Shown here: positions 53,837-62,767 of the stretch, one piece after another | How positions within the stretch are numbered: the first letter of the stretch is position 1 | Layout: the number at the start of each line of letters is the position of its first letter | Source: Pseudomonas sp. RIT-PI-S | GTDB taxonomy: Bacteria; Pseudomonadota; Gammaproteobacteria; Pseudomonadales; Pseudomonadaceae | DNA: 64,000 nucleotides | Direction: 5' to 3' | Assembly (NCBI RefSeq): GCF_025642975.1 | Contig: NZ_JANZKJ010000009.1 | Location: 1-64,000 of the forward strand | The notes under the pieces: model-generated | Database searches by the model: none | Told to the model about the DNA's origin: nothing | The model's input: only the letters and a program-made list of their open reading frames with translations | Made by a program: the position numbers and the translations under genes

Positions 53837-54208
53837 TTATTGAGCGACCACCGTGCCTGGGTAGGGAACAACAGCAGCTGAAACGCTCATCTGTGGATCA
53901 TGTGCCCGTACAGCAACCGCTCGAGCCTTGCCGTTGTGTTGTACCGGCTGCCAGATCCGCCACGCTTGGCCTGCTTCCATGTCCGGGACCTCTACGGTTT
54001 CCCGTGCAACGACTTCGCCCTTGCGGATGACTTCGAAGTCCAGATAGCCCGCTTTGACCAAGTGATCCGACGTGTTGATCACGGTGCCCACGATGCTGGT
54101 GATGTGCCCGGCGTCGACCAACTGCACGTTACGTAGCTTCAGGTCTTCGGCCAGAACCGACGACGCCAACAAGCTGCCCAGTAAAACAGCCGCCATTCTG
54201 AGCTTCAC
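53837..54208 (-). CDS. Small exported protein, FxLYD-like domain
   Basis: The 123-residue protein has a signal peptide (MKLRMAAVLLGSLLASSVLA) and a beta-sandwich-like mature domain: LRNVQLVDAGHITSIVGTVI, NTSDHLVKAGYLDFEVIRKG, VPDMEAGQAWRI. The pattern resembles FxLYD/DUF3426-type domains that occur in envelope proteins. Function is unknown. It is separated by 107 bases from the small hypothetical gene after it. Confidence 0.65.
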   Translation of the reverse strand: MKLRMAAVLLGSLLASSVLAEDLKLRNVQLVDAGHITSIVGTVINTSDHLVKAGYLDFEVIRKGEVVARETVEVPDMEAGQAWRIWQPVQHNGKARAVAVRAHDPQMSVSAAVVPYPGTVVAQ

Positions 54209-54484
54209 GTTCTCCCTCCTTGGGAATCGAATGATGGCTTAATGATACCCTTTGTCCGGGCGTCAAGGACAGGAATATTGACGGTTTCTAGAAAAGTTCA
54301 TAATCGCAGTCAAAATACCGCCGAATGGCAACAGTGGTGATGGCGGATTAATGGCGACTCGTCAGTTTCAGCCTGTCTTAGAGGCCCATACATCAACGCT
54401 TAACCCGGTGCAGAAGGTCCGTGGCCCTGCCGCGCGCCGATGGATACCCGCCGGTGTGCCCAATGGTTCGAGCGGCCAGGGCGC

Positions 54485-55624
54485 CTATAGCACCTGCTGG
54501 TACAGCGCTAATGTGGTTTCGTACCCCAACGTTCGTGGGTTGTTCACCAGTAGGCGGGTCTGTTTCATCGCGTCTTCGGCCAGGCGTGGCAGGTCGGCCT
54601 GGGTAATACCCACTTCGCTGAGCCGGGTTGGCAGGCCGAGGCGGCCGGGCAGGGCAGTAAGCCAGGTGATCAGGCCGTCCGCGCCTGCCGGGTTGCCCGG
54701 CAGCAGCGTTGCGAGTTCCGCATACCGCTCGGCGCAGTGGCTGGTGTTGTAGCGCAGCACCGCAGGCAGCACCAATGAGTTGGACAGCCCATGGGGCACA
54801 TGGAACAGCGCGCCTACCGGATACGCCAGCGCGTGCACCGCGGCTACGGGGGAATTGGCGAAGGCCATGCCGGCCAGGCTTGCGCCGAACAGCATGGCTT
54901 CACGAGCGGCCAGGTCCTGGCCGTGGCTGCAAGCGCGCTCGATGTTGTGGCTCAGCAGGCGCATGGCCTCTCGCGCCAGGCAGTCGGACATCGGGTTCTT
55001 CAAGCGCACGCCGGTATAGGCTTCGATGGCGTGGACCATGGCATCGATGCCGGTGGCGGCGGTGCCCTTGGGTGGTAGCCCGGTGGTGAGGGTGGCGTCG
55101 AGCAAGGCGCTGTCAGGCAGCAGCCAGCGCGACACCACGCCCTTTTTCTCACCTTCGCCGGTGGTCACGATGGCCACCGGGGTGACCTCCGAGCCGGTGC
55201 CGGCGGTGGTGGGCATCAGGATCAGCGGCAGGCGCGGCCCGCTGGCCTGGTCCACCCCATAGAGCGCCTCCAGCGATTGCTTGCCTCCGGCGAGCAGGGC
55301 GGCCAGTTTGGCAACGTCCATGGGGCTGCCGCCGCCGATGCCGATCACCCCGCTCACCTTCAAGGCTCGGGCACGTTCGGCGGCTGCCTGTACCGTGGCC
55401 GCGCTGGGGTCGGCTTCCACGTCCAGGAACAGTTCTACTTCCACCGCGTGCTGTTCCAGGCTGGCGAGGGCGGGTTGCAGCAGCCCGAGGTTGTGCACCC
55501 CTCGATCGGACACCAGCAACACCCGCCGCATGCCGGCGGTTCCGGCGAGTTCCCCGAGCCGCGCAGCGGCGCCTTGTTCGACCTGCAACCGCTTGACGCT
55601 GTGGAACACAAACCCCTGGCTCAT
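54485..55624 (-). CDS. Iron-containing (type III) alcohol dehydrogenase
   Basis: The 379-residue protein has the group III ADH motifs: GIGGGSPMDVAK for NAD(P), PTTAGTGSEVTPVAI, and the metal ligands in GIDAMVHAIEAYTG and HALAYPVGALFHVPHG. It interconverts alcohols and aldehydes or ketones; the substrate is unknown. The ATG at 55624 was chosen; a TTG nine codons upstream is also in frame. No operon partner is evident; the DUF-type gene at 55727 lies 102 bases upstream on the same strand. Confidence 0.92.
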   Translation of the reverse strand: MSQGFVFHSVKRLQVEQGAAARLGELAGTAGMRRVLLVSDRGVHNLGLLQPALASLEQHAVEVELFLDVEADPSAATVQAAAERARALKVSGVIGIGGGSPMDVAKLAALLAGGKQSLEALYGVDQASGPRLPLILMPTTAGTGSEVTPVAIVTTGEGEKKGVVSRWLLPDSALLDATLTTGLPPKGTAATGIDAMVHAIEAYTGVRLKNPMSDCLAREAMRLLSHNIERACSHGQDLAAREAMLFGASLAGMAFANSPVAAVHALAYPVGALFHVPHGLSNSLVLPAVLRYNTSHCAERYAELATLLPGNPAGADGLITWLTALPGRLGLPTRLSEVGITQADLPRLAEDAMKQTRLLVNNPRTLGYETTLALYQQVL

Positions 55625-55726
55625 GCCGCCGCCCCCATGCTCGTGCTTCAAATTCCAGTTGGACGAAGCCCCGGCGCGCTGGCCGGGGCTTGTTCATTCA
55701 AGCACACCCTGAACGTGGCGCAGGCC

Positions 55727-55999
55727 TCAGCCCGCGGCGCGGTCGACCATGGGCGCCTCCTGTGGCGGTTGCATCCCGGCCGCGCGCCAGCGCACGTCAG
55801 TGATGCCGAACTTCTCCGCCATAGGCTTTGAGGTGCGTTTGATCTTGTCGTGGCGGTGGCGAGGAATGTGACCCACCCCCGCATCGCAACTGGCCCAATG
55901 CCACGCTTCGGCGTTGTCCATGCGGTCGAGGCGAATCACAAAGCTCTTGGGTGCGCCGTGAAGGCAGTAGTCGATGACGAAAAGCGTTGGCGTAGGCAT
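55727..55999 (-). CDS. Small conserved Pseudomonas protein (DUF6555-like)
   Basis: The 90-residue protein contains LFVIDYCLHGAPKSFVIRLD, then NAEAWHWASCDAGVGHIP and KPMAEKFGITDVRWR. I recognise this as a short protein widespread in Pseudomonas with unknown function, possibly DUF6555. ATG 55999 was selected over TTG 56005. It is monocistronic. Confidence 0.65.
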   Translation of the reverse strand: MPTPTLFVIDYCLHGAPKSFVIRLDRMDNAEAWHWASCDAGVGHIPRHRHDKIKRTSKPMAEKFGITDVRWRAAGMQPPQEAPMVDRAAG

Positions 56000-56106
56000 T
56001 TCCAATCAGTCCCGTTGATCATTACCGACTAAACGGAGCCTTAGAAGGCGCGCAAAATTCCATCGGATTTACTAAACGGCGCGCGCCGCTCCGATGTACG
56101 GCAATT

Positions 56107-56907
56107 TCACCCGCAGATGTGGCTCCGTGCCAGTAACGCCAGGGCGGCGGCCAGCCCTACCACTGCGAACAGCTTCTGCAGCCGCGGGCCGCCCAGGCGC
56201 GGTGCCAGCCACCGGCCCAGCAGCAGGCCGGCGGCAGTGCCTAGGGCGAAGGGCAGGGCGAGCGCGGCGTCCACCAGGCCGCCAGCGACCGTAGCGCCCC
56301 CGGTAGCCAGCGCGACCACGGCGATCACCGCCAGCGAGGTCGCGACCAGGCTATTCATCTCCAGGTCGGTAAAGCGGCGCAGGGCCGGCACTATCACAAA
56401 GCCGCCGCCCACCCCCAGCAACCCAGACAGCAGCCCAGCCAACACACCCGTGGCGGCGAGCGCGCGGGCGCAGGGCAGGGTCCAATGCAAGCGGCCAGTG
56501 GCGTGGTCCAGGCGGCAGGGGCAGCGCGCCCGAGGCACCTCGGCGCAGTTGGCGCCACGCCACAGGCGCACACTGACGAGCGCCTGCACGCCGGCAAAGC
56601 ACAGCGCCAGCGGCACCGCCGGCAACCGATGGCTCAGCCACAGGCCCAGGGGTGCGGTGACGATACCGCAGGCCGCGATCAAGCCGGCAGCGCGGTAGCG
56701 CACGATGTGCTGGCGCAGGCCCAGGGTCGCCCCCAGCGCCGCGGCAAGGCCGACGGCCAGCAACGCCACGGGGGCGGCGGCGGGGATGCTCAAGCCCAGG
56801 CCGAATACCAGCAGCGGCACGGCGAGCACCCCACCGCCGGCGCCGGTAAGGCCCAGCACTAGGCCGGCCGAGGCGCCCAAGGCCGTGGCCAGTGGCAGCA
56901 GGCTCAC
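56107..56907 (-). CDS. TauE/SafE family sulfite/sulfur-compound exporter
   Basis: The 266-residue membrane protein has the paired TauE/SafE motifs GLTGAGGGVLAVPLLVFGL near the N-terminus and GLLSGLLGVGGGFVIVPAL in the second half, with about eight helices. The start is GTG at 56907, overlapping the sulfide:quinone reductase stop in GTGA. It is the third gene of the sulfide oxidation operon and should remove sulfite made by the persulfide dioxygenase. The frame continues upstream but that part is antisense-like noise over the reductase gene. Confidence 0.88.
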   Translation of the reverse strand: MSLLPLATALGASAGLVLGLTGAGGGVLAVPLLVFGLGLSIPAAAPVALLAVGLAAALGATLGLRQHIVRYRAAGLIAACGIVTAPLGLWLSHRLPAVPLALCFAGVQALVSVRLWRGANCAEVPRARCPCRLDHATGRLHWTLPCARALAATGVLAGLLSGLLGVGGGFVIVPALRRFTDLEMNSLVATSLAVIAVVALATGGATVAGGLVDAALALPFALGTAAGLLLGRWLAPRLGGPRLQKLFAVVGLAAALALLARSHICG

Positions 56908-58151
56908 GGGCTGTCGGCCAACACCGGCCGCGCCAGCCATTCGTGGCCGCGAAGCATGCCGTTCCAATACAACCACGGCAGCCCGTGCGCCTTGAGCCAC
57001 CAGGCCAGGCGGGTGGGCTCGGTACCCTTGAGCAGCCATTGTGGGAACGATGGCGCCAGTTGCCCGCCGTAGGCGAACTCGGCCAGCACGATGCGGCCGC
57101 GCTCCACGGTCAACGGGCAGGCGCCATAGCCGTCGTAGCGGGCCTGGCCCTGTGCCCGGCCCAGGGCCACGGCCACGTTGTGCGCCACCACCGGTGCCTG
57201 TTTGCGCGCGGCGGCAACGGTCTTGGCATTGCCGGCGTTGATCGCATCGCCCAAGCCATGGATGTTGGCGAAGCGGCGGTGGCGCAGGCTGTGCGGGTCC
57301 ACGTCCAGCCAGCCGGCGGCGTCGGCCAGGGCGCTGCCGCGCAGCGCATCAGGGGCGCATTGCGGCGGCACCACATGGAGCATGTCGAAGGGGCGCGCCT
57401 CATGCCGCACATTGCCCTGCGCATCGCTGACTTCAAAGGTTGCTTCTTGCGCGGGCCCATCCACGGCGACCAGCCTGTGCCGCAGGCGCAGGTCCACCTG
57501 GTAGCGCTCGATATACCGTTGCAACGCCGGCACATAGGCCGCCACCCCGAACAGGCTTGGGTTGGCGTTGAGAAATTCAGCCTGCACGGCCCCGAGCCGG
57601 TCATGCCGGCGCCAATGATCGCACGCCAGGTACAGCGCCTTTTGCGGCGCGCCCGCGCACTTGATCGGCATGCCGGGCTGGGTGAAAAGCGCGCGGCCAT
57701 GTTGCAGCGCACGGGTCAGTTCCCAGGTGTAAGGCGCGAGGTCATAGCGGTAGTTGGAGGTCACGCCGTGTCGGCCAAGGGTCGCTTCCAACCCGTCGAT
57801 GGCGGCCCAGTCCAGCTTCAAGCCTGGGCAAACGACCAGTTGCCGGTAGCCGCGCGGGGCTTGCTCGGCCAGCAGTATGCGGTTGTGTTCGGGGTCGAAG
57901 CCGGTGACCGTGCCTCGCAGCAAGGTGGCCCCAGCGGGCACCAGCGCGGCTGTCTCGCGACGGGTGCTGGCCTGGCTGAACACACCGGCGCCGACCAGGG
58001 TCCAGCCGGGCTGGTAGAAGTGCTCGGTGGCGGGGTCTATCAGCAGCACATCCAGGTTGGGCGCACGCTTGAGCAGGCTCGCGGCCGTGGCGATGCCGGC
58101 GGCGCCAGCACCCACGATGATCACGTCGTGGAGGGGGGCGGAAGGGTTCAT
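56904..58151 (-). CDS. sqr: Sulfide:quinone oxidoreductase (human SQOR-like type)
   Basis: The 415-residue flavoprotein has the FAD motif VGAGAAGIATAASLLKRAP near the start. The hallmark MPIKCAGAPQKALYL contains Cys165; Cys345 in YGACPLTVERG is the second redox cysteine. It oxidises H2S to persulfide or polysulfide and passes electrons to quinone. The start overlaps the persulfide dioxygenase stop by four bases (ATGA, 58148-58151), and AAGGA lies six bases upstream. It is part of the FisR-controlled operon. Confidence 0.92.
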   Translation of the reverse strand: MNPSAPLHDVIIVGAGAAGIATAASLLKRAPNLDVLLIDPATEHFYQPGWTLVGAGVFSQASTRRETAALVPAGATLLRGTVTGFDPEHNRILLAEQAPRGYRQLVVCPGLKLDWAAIDGLEATLGRHGVTSNYRYDLAPYTWELTRALQHGRALFTQPGMPIKCAGAPQKALYLACDHWRRHDRLGAVQAEFLNANPSLFGVAAYVPALQRYIERYQVDLRLRHRLVAVDGPAQEATFEVSDAQGNVRHEARPFDMLHVVPPQCAPDALRGSALADAAGWLDVDPHSLRHRRFANIHGLGDAINAGNAKTVAAARKQAPVVAHNVAVALGRAQGQARYDGYGACPLTVERGRIVLAEFAYGGQLAPSFPQWLLKGTEPTRLAWWLKAHGLPWLYWNGMLRGHEWLARPVLADSP

Positions 58152-59035
58152 GAAGGGTCCTTGAACTGGTTCAGGGGAATGCGCAGGTAGCACAGGCCAT
58201 TGGCATCGGCCGCGGGCAACTGCCCGGCGCGCATGTTCACTTGCACCGAAGGCAGCATCAGCGTTGGCATCGCCAACGTGGCGTCGCGTGCCTGGCGCAG
58301 AGCCACGAAGGCGTCTTCGCTCATGCCTGCATGCACATGGATGTTCAGCGCCCGTTGCTCGGCGACGGTGGTCTGCCAGACCAGCTCGCGGCCACCGGGG
58401 CGATAGTCGTGGCACAGCAACAGGCGGGTGGCATCGGGCAGGCTCAGCAGCCGCTGCACGGAGCGGTAGAGGGTGCGTGCGTCGGCCCCGGGGAAGTCGC
58501 AGCGGGCAGTGCCGTAGTCGGGGCTGAACAAGGTGTCGCCGACGAAGGCCAGCGGCACTTGCGCCACGTTCAGCAGGTAGCTCACACAGGCCGGTGTATG
58601 CCCAGGCGTGTGCAGCACCTGCAGCGGCAGCGTGCCCACGCAAAAACCTTCGCCATCGGCGAACAGATGGTCGAAGGGCCGGCCGTCGCACGGCTGTTCG
58701 GGCTGAGCGGCGAACCAGCGGCCGAAGGTCGCCTGCACCTCACGGATGTGCGCGCCTATGCCGATGCGCCCGCCCACTGCCTGCTTGAGGTAGCTGGCTG
58801 CCGACAGGTGATCGGCATGCACGTGGGTTTCCAGAATCCACTCCACGTGGGCGTTCAGCTCGCGCACACGGGCGATCAACCGATCGGCGCTGGCGGTGCT
58901 GGTGTGGCCGGTGTTGGGCTGGTAGTCCAGCACGGCGTCGACCAGCGCGCAGGCGCGGCTGGACGGGTCGAACAGCAGGTAACTGAGGGTGGAAGTGGCC
59001 GGGTCGAAAAAGTGCTCGACCAGATAGCGGTCCAT
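58148..59035 (-). CDS. Persulfide dioxygenase-like MBL-fold protein (ETHE1/Blh type)
   Basis: The 295-residue protein has the metallo-beta-lactamase motif ETHVHADH (His71, His73, Asp75, His76), LHTPGHTPACVSYLL, FVGDTLFSPDYGTARCDFPG and LLCHDYRPGG. This pattern matches bacterial persulfide dioxygenases, which oxidise glutathione persulfide to sulfite. It is the first gene of the operon with sqr and the TauE-like exporter, and a sigma-54 promoter lies 40-60 bases upstream. The ATG at 59035 fits the family start MDRYLVEHF; an in-frame upstream extension is ignored. Confidence 0.92.
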   Translation of the reverse strand: MDRYLVEHFFDPATSTLSYLLFDPSSRACALVDAVLDYQPNTGHTSTASADRLIARVRELNAHVEWILETHVHADHLSAASYLKQAVGGRIGIGAHIREVQATFGRWFAAQPEQPCDGRPFDHLFADGEGFCVGTLPLQVLHTPGHTPACVSYLLNVAQVPLAFVGDTLFSPDYGTARCDFPGADARTLYRSVQRLLSLPDATRLLLCHDYRPGGRELVWQTTVAEQRALNIHVHAGMSEDAFVALRQARDATLAMPTLMLPSVQVNMRAGQLPAADANGLCYLRIPLNQFKDPS

Positions 59036-59074
59036 GGTCGGTCCTTGGCGGCAGACAAAAGCGTAGCCAAGGCC

Positions 59075-59092
59075 TGTCAAGTTCCGTGCCAG
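59075..59092 (-). promoter_or_regulatory. Sigma-54 promoter of the sulfide oxidation operon
   Basis: On the minus strand the sequence CTGGCACGGAACTTGACA matches the -24/-12 consensus (TGGCACG, then TTGC) with only C to A at the -12 end. It is 40 bases before the dioxygenase start and faces it. FisR-type activators work with this promoter class. Confidence 0.8.
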
Positions 59093-59094
59093 CG

Positions 59095-59212
59095 TTGTGG
59101 CAGTGCTGGCACGCCTGTTTCATGGGACCAGGCTGCCAGGCAAGCGCCAGGGACTGCCACTGGGCTGGCAGCGGATGGCAGTGCCTGGCAGTTAATGGCA
59201 GTATCGCGGCAC
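59095..59212. promoter_or_regulatory. Cluster of TGGCAG/CTGCCA repeats, probable FisR binding sites
   Basis: Between the sigma-54 promoter and fisR are at least seven near-identical six-base elements TGGCAG, TGGCA(C) or their complement CTGCCA. They include a palindrome TGCCACTGGGCTGGCA at about 59155-59170 and three successive TGGCAG repeats around 59180-59205. Upstream activator sites for enhancer-binding proteins commonly look like this. Binding has not been shown. Confidence 0.65.
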
Positions 59213-59231
59213 CGATGCCCTGGAGACCGCC

Positions 59232-60506
59232 GTGCCCACCTTCGACCCCCTGGCCCTCAATGCCTACCTTGAGCACGACCCGCAGCCCACCATCGTGCTG
59301 GACACGGACTACCGCATCGTCGCTGCCAACCGGGCTTATCAGCGGCAGTTCGGCCAGCACGGCCAGGCGCCGCTAGGGCAGAAGTGCCATCAGGTGTCCC
59401 ATGGCTACACGGTGCCCTGCGACCGCGCCGGCGAGCACTGCCCCATGCGCAAGGCCCGCGAGACTGGCCTGCCGGAGCGCGTGCTGCATGTGCACCACAC
59501 CCCGCGCGGGCCCGAGCACGTGGACGTGGAGCTGCGCCCCTTGCTCGATCCCGCCGGCGCGGTGATCGGCTACGTGGAACGGCTGCGTTCGCTGGCCGTG
59601 GCGGCGGCGCAGCCGAGCGAGCACGGGTTGGTAGGGCGGGCGCCGGCGTTTCAGCGGGCACTGGCAGACCTGGAACGGGCTGCGCCCGCGCAGATTCCCG
59701 TGCTGCTGCAAGGGGAGAGCGGCACCGGCAAGGAGCTGTTCGCCCGCGCCTTGCATGCCGCCAGCCCGCGCGCCAACGGCCCACTGGTGGTAGTGGACTG
59801 CACGGGCCTGAGCGAAACGTTGTTCGAAAGCGAGCTGTTTGGCCATGAGAAGGGCGCGTTCACCGGCGCCGCCACCCGCAAGACCGGCCTGGCCGAGGCC
59901 GCGCATGGAGGCACGCTGTTCCTGGACGAGATCGGCGAGGTGCCCCTGGGTACGCAGGCCAAGCTGCTGCGGTTGATCGAATCTGGCAGCTTCCGCCCGG
60001 TCGGCGGCTTGCGCACTTTGCACGCGGACTTCCGCCTGGTGGCGGCCACCCACAAGCCACTGCACGAGATGGTCGCCGCCGGCACCTTCCGCCAAGACCT
60101 GTACTACCGCATCAACGCCTTCACCCTGCACCTGCCGGCGTTGCGTGAGCGCAGTGAAGACCTGCCGCTGCTGGTCGACAGCCTGCTGCGCCGCGGCAGC
60201 TCAGGGCCCTGGCGGGTGGACCCGCAAGCCATGGCGTGGCTGTGTGACTATCACTACCCGGGTAACATCCGCGAGCTGCGCAACCTGCTCGAACGTGCGC
60301 AGTTGCTCGCCAGCGATGGCGTGATCCGCCGCCGCGACCTGCCCTTGCACGAGCTCGTGCCCGCGCCGCGCCCTCACGAGCGGGACCGCCTGGCGCAGGC
60401 GATGGCCAGCTTCAACGGCTCGCGCAAGGCGTTGGCCGAACACCTGGGGTTGAGCGAGCGCACGCTGTATCGACGGTTGAAGGCGTTAGGGCTGGCGGGA
60501 GACTAG
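59232..60506 (+). CDS. fisR: FisR, sigma-54-dependent sulfide/persulfide-responsive activator
   Basis: The 424-residue regulator has an N-terminal sensor (about 1-125) with cysteines at 52, 63 and 70 ([18 protein letters not shown]). This resembles the Cupriavidus FisR persulfide-sensing cysteines (53, 64, 71). It is followed by an AAA+ domain with Walker A GESGTGKE (161-168), GAFTGA (208-213) and LFLDEIGE, and a C-terminal Fis helix-turn-helix ([16 protein letters not shown]). The start is GTG at 59232 with GGAG upstream. It is divergent from the sulfide oxidation operon and probably activates it from the repeat cluster between them. Confidence 0.92.
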   Translation: MPTFDPLALNAYLEHDPQPTIVLDTDYRIVAANRAYQRQFGQHGQAPLGQKCHQVSHGYTVPCDRAGEHCPMRKARETGLPERVLHVHHTPRGPEHVDVELRPLLDPAGAVIGYVERLRSLAVAAAQPSEHGLVGRAPAFQRALADLERAAPAQIPVLLQGESGTGKELFARALHAASPRANGPLVVVDCTGLSETLFESELFGHEKGAFTGAATRKTGLAEAAHGGTLFLDEIGEVPLGTQAKLLRLIESGSFRPVGGLRTLHADFRLVAATHKPLHEMVAAGTFRQDLYYRINAFTLHLPALRERSEDLPLLVDSLLRRGSSGPWRVDPQAMAWLCDYHYPGNIRELRNLLERAQLLASDGVIRRRDLPLHELVPAPRPHERDRLAQAMASFNGSRKALAEHLGLSERTLYRRLKALGLAGD

Positions 60507-60586
60507 TGCCTGACAGGCACCGATAGGCACCTGTAGGCGCCTTGGCCGTGGTAGCAGGGCTTGCCCGCGGCAGCCTTCGGTACTTC

Positions 60587-60616
60587 TTAACGCCTTAACG
60601 TTAACGCCTTAACGCC
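60587..60616. repeat. TTAACGCC short tandem repeat
   Basis: Four units TTAACGCC, TTAACG, TTAACGCC and TTAACGCC run from 60587 to 60616, between the fisR stop and a convergent gene. The repeat is too short and gene-poor to suggest more than slippage. Confidence 0.6.
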
Positions 60617-60682
60617 CGACCGCAGGCAAACCCCGCGGCTACAGGATCTACCCACCTTCTTGCGCTGGCGCGAGCCATGGCG

Positions 60683-61114
60683 TTACGCCTCGTCCGGCAC
60701 CACCAGCACCCACCCACCTTCCACTGCCCTGGCCAGGCCGCTGGCCGACAACAGTGGCAATAGCCGGTTGTGCAGGGCAGGCTCAACGAAGCCGCGCAGG
60801 GTGTCCAGGTCAAGGTTGCCGCTAAGCGGCAAGTCTGCCTTGGTATAGGACAACCAGGCTTTCTTCAGCGCCAGCAGCACGTCACTGGCGCTGGTGTTGG
60901 CAAAGCGGCGGTGGCCTTGGGCACCATCGAACTCAAAAGTGTGGCGGTGGGTGTAACCGGCATCCAGGCCGCCGCTTTGCTGGCAACGAACGCAGGTACA
61001 GGCGCCATCGCCGAAGGCCGCGCGCAGGTAGGCGTTGAAGTCGGCGACCGGCTTGAGGGACAGGCGCTTGTCTACTTCGAAAAGGTCAGCGGTGAGTTTT
61101 TCTTGCGAGGCCAA
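60683..61114 (-). CDS. Conserved hypothetical protein, Pseudomonas type
   Basis: The 143-residue soluble protein contains FNAYLRAAFGDGACTCVRCQ, then GYTHRHTFEFDGAQGHRRFA. The CxCxxC-like cysteines might bind metal; no family was recognised. It begins with TTG at 61114 with GGGAG five bases upstream; an upstream frame is open but unlike a real N-terminus. It converges with fisR. Function is unknown. Confidence 0.65.
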   Translation of the reverse strand: MASQEKLTADLFEVDKRLSLKPVADFNAYLRAAFGDGACTCVRCQQSGGLDAGYTHRHTFEFDGAQGHRRFANTSASDVLLALKKAWLSYTKADLPLSGNLDLDTLRGFVEPALHNRLLPLLSASGLARAVEGGWVLVVPDEA

Positions 61115-61351
61115 GGCGGCTCCCCTATGTGTTGGCAGTGGTTCGGGGCGCCACCTTAGCAGAGGTTGCTGGCCGCTGCCGCCACGAACGTCCAGCGGCA
61201 GCCACAAGGTAGGGTTGTGCCCGATCGGCGCCGGTTGCCTTCGCTGTTTCGATTGAAAGCCGGCCATTCATCTGCCTTCTTGCCCGGGCCAAGGAATTCT
61301 TCAAGGCGGCGGTGCTCGAACCTGCACGACAAAACGTATTCGAGTTGTTCT

Positions 61352-62767
61352 ATGACTGCCTTGCAAAACCTTGCCTGCTCGAACGCCCGCCCCCACCTGG
61401 CCGCGACGCCGGCCCGGGAACTCTATCAAGCACTGATGCGCCAACCAGGGGAAGACACCCTGGAAGCCGCGCGGCTGTACCTGGGCGATCGCCTGGACGA
61501 AGCGGCGCAGCTGCCCGGTGGCCTGCCAGCCGACCTCGACCAGCTTGAGCAGTGGGTGGCCGATAATGCCGCCAGGGTGGCCGAGCAGTACGCGGGGTAC
61601 CTCAAGGCACGCCATGCGGGCGCGCCTCGGCGGTTTTTCAGTAACCGCTCCCACGCGCTGTTCTTCCTGCGCGCGGTGGCACCCACCAAGCTGGTCGACG
61701 GTGCCTGGCTGTACAGCACCCTCAGCCATTGGGCGGACGGGCGTTACCATGGGTTGATCCGCACCTATCTGGAAGAACTCGGCGACGGCGAGCCGGCGCA
61801 GAATCATGTGGTGCTCTACCGCAAGCTGATCGCGGACCTGGAGTGCGAGCAGCAGGGCGACCTCGACGACAGCTATTACGTGCAAGGCGCCATCCAGCTG
61901 GCGCTTGGGGCTCTGGGCCAAGACCTGTTGCCGGAGGTGATCGGCTTCAACCTGGGCTACGAACAGTTGCCGCTGCATCTGTTGATCACCTCGTTCGAAC
62001 TGAACGAGCTGGGCATCGACCCGTATTACTTCACCCTGCACGTGACCATCGACAATGCCAGCACCGGCCACGCCCACCGGGCCGCGCAGAGCCTGCGCGA
62101 GCTGTTGCCGGCCAGCGGCCAGGCGGCATTTATCGAGCGCGTGCGCGCCGGTTATCAGCTCAATGAACTGGGCACCGGCACCCAGGCAACCATCGCGGCC
62201 TTCGACCTCGATGAAGAACTGGTGGCGATGTTCGAGCGTAAGCAAACCTTCGCCCAGCACATGCATTCGGACTACTGCAAGATCGAGGGCCGTACCGTCA
62301 ACCAGTGGCTGGCCGAGCCGGGCGGCATCCGCCCGTTCCTGTCCGCGTTGGAGCGCAAGGGCTGGATCAAGCGCAAGGCCGACCCGGCCGAGAGCCGCTT
62401 CTGGCAGTTGATCGACGGGCCCGGCGCGGCAATGTTCGGGGTGTTCAGCGCCTATGAAAAACAACTGCTGGCCGACTGGATCGCCGATGGCTTCGTGCCC
62501 GAAGCTGGCCAGCGCCGCGGTAGCACCAACCCATTTCGCAGCAAGTTCCGCGAGCATCCGTTGGCGACGTCTCTGGCGCAGGCCGGTGGGCCTAGCGTGG
62601 AGGAACGCGCCGAGGTGCAGGCCGCGATAGGCCATGCCGGGCCAACGCCACGCTTGCAGCGCTTGCTGCCGTTCCTGGCGCCGCAGTGCCACGCGACCCC
62701 CGCCGGGCTCTATGCCACGCGGCTTTACGCCCGGGAGCTTGCCGGCGAGCCAGGGATCAGCCGGTGA
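61352..62767 (+). CDS. Heme-oxygenase-like diiron (iron-containing redox) family protein
   Basis: The 471-residue protein has a long helical N-region, and the segments EELGDGEPAQNHVVLY, GYEQLPLH and DPYYFTLHVTIDNASTGHA. Candidate diiron ligands are Glu142, His152, Glu204, His230, Asp234 and His240, matching the E-x9-H, E and H-x3-D patterns of the heme-oxygenase-like diiron group (BesC, SznF). The H-to-H spacing is wider here. The reaction could be oxidative decarboxylation, N-oxygenation or C-C cleavage. The next gene's GTG overlaps the stop. ATG 61352 has only a weak ribosome site. Confidence 0.75.
   Translation: MTALQNLACSNARPHLAATPARELYQALMRQPGEDTLEAARLYLGDRLDEAAQLPGGLPADLDQLEQWVADNAARVAEQYAGYLKARHAGAPRRFFSNRSHALFFLRAVAPTKLVDGAWLYSTLSHWADGRYHGLIRTYLEELGDGEPAQNHVVLYRKLIADLECEQQGDLDDSYYVQGAIQLALGALGQDLLPEVIGFNLGYEQLPLHLLITSFELNELGIDPYYFTLHVTIDNASTGHAHRAAQSLRELLPASGQAAFIERVRAGYQLNELGTGTQATIAAFDLDEELVAMFERKQTFAQHMHSDYCKIEGRTVNQWLAEPGGIRPFLSALERKGWIKRKADPAESRFWQLIDGPGAAMFGVFSAYEKQLLADWIADGFVPEAGQRRGSTNPFRSKFREHPLATSLAQAGGPSVEERAEVQAAIGHAGPTPRLQRLLPFLAPQCHATPAGLYATRLYARELAGEPGISR

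Noticed and set aside
60507..60682. Search for a tRNA or small RNA after fisR
   Set aside because: Only the TTAACGCC repeat is visible; no cloverleaf or terminator was found.
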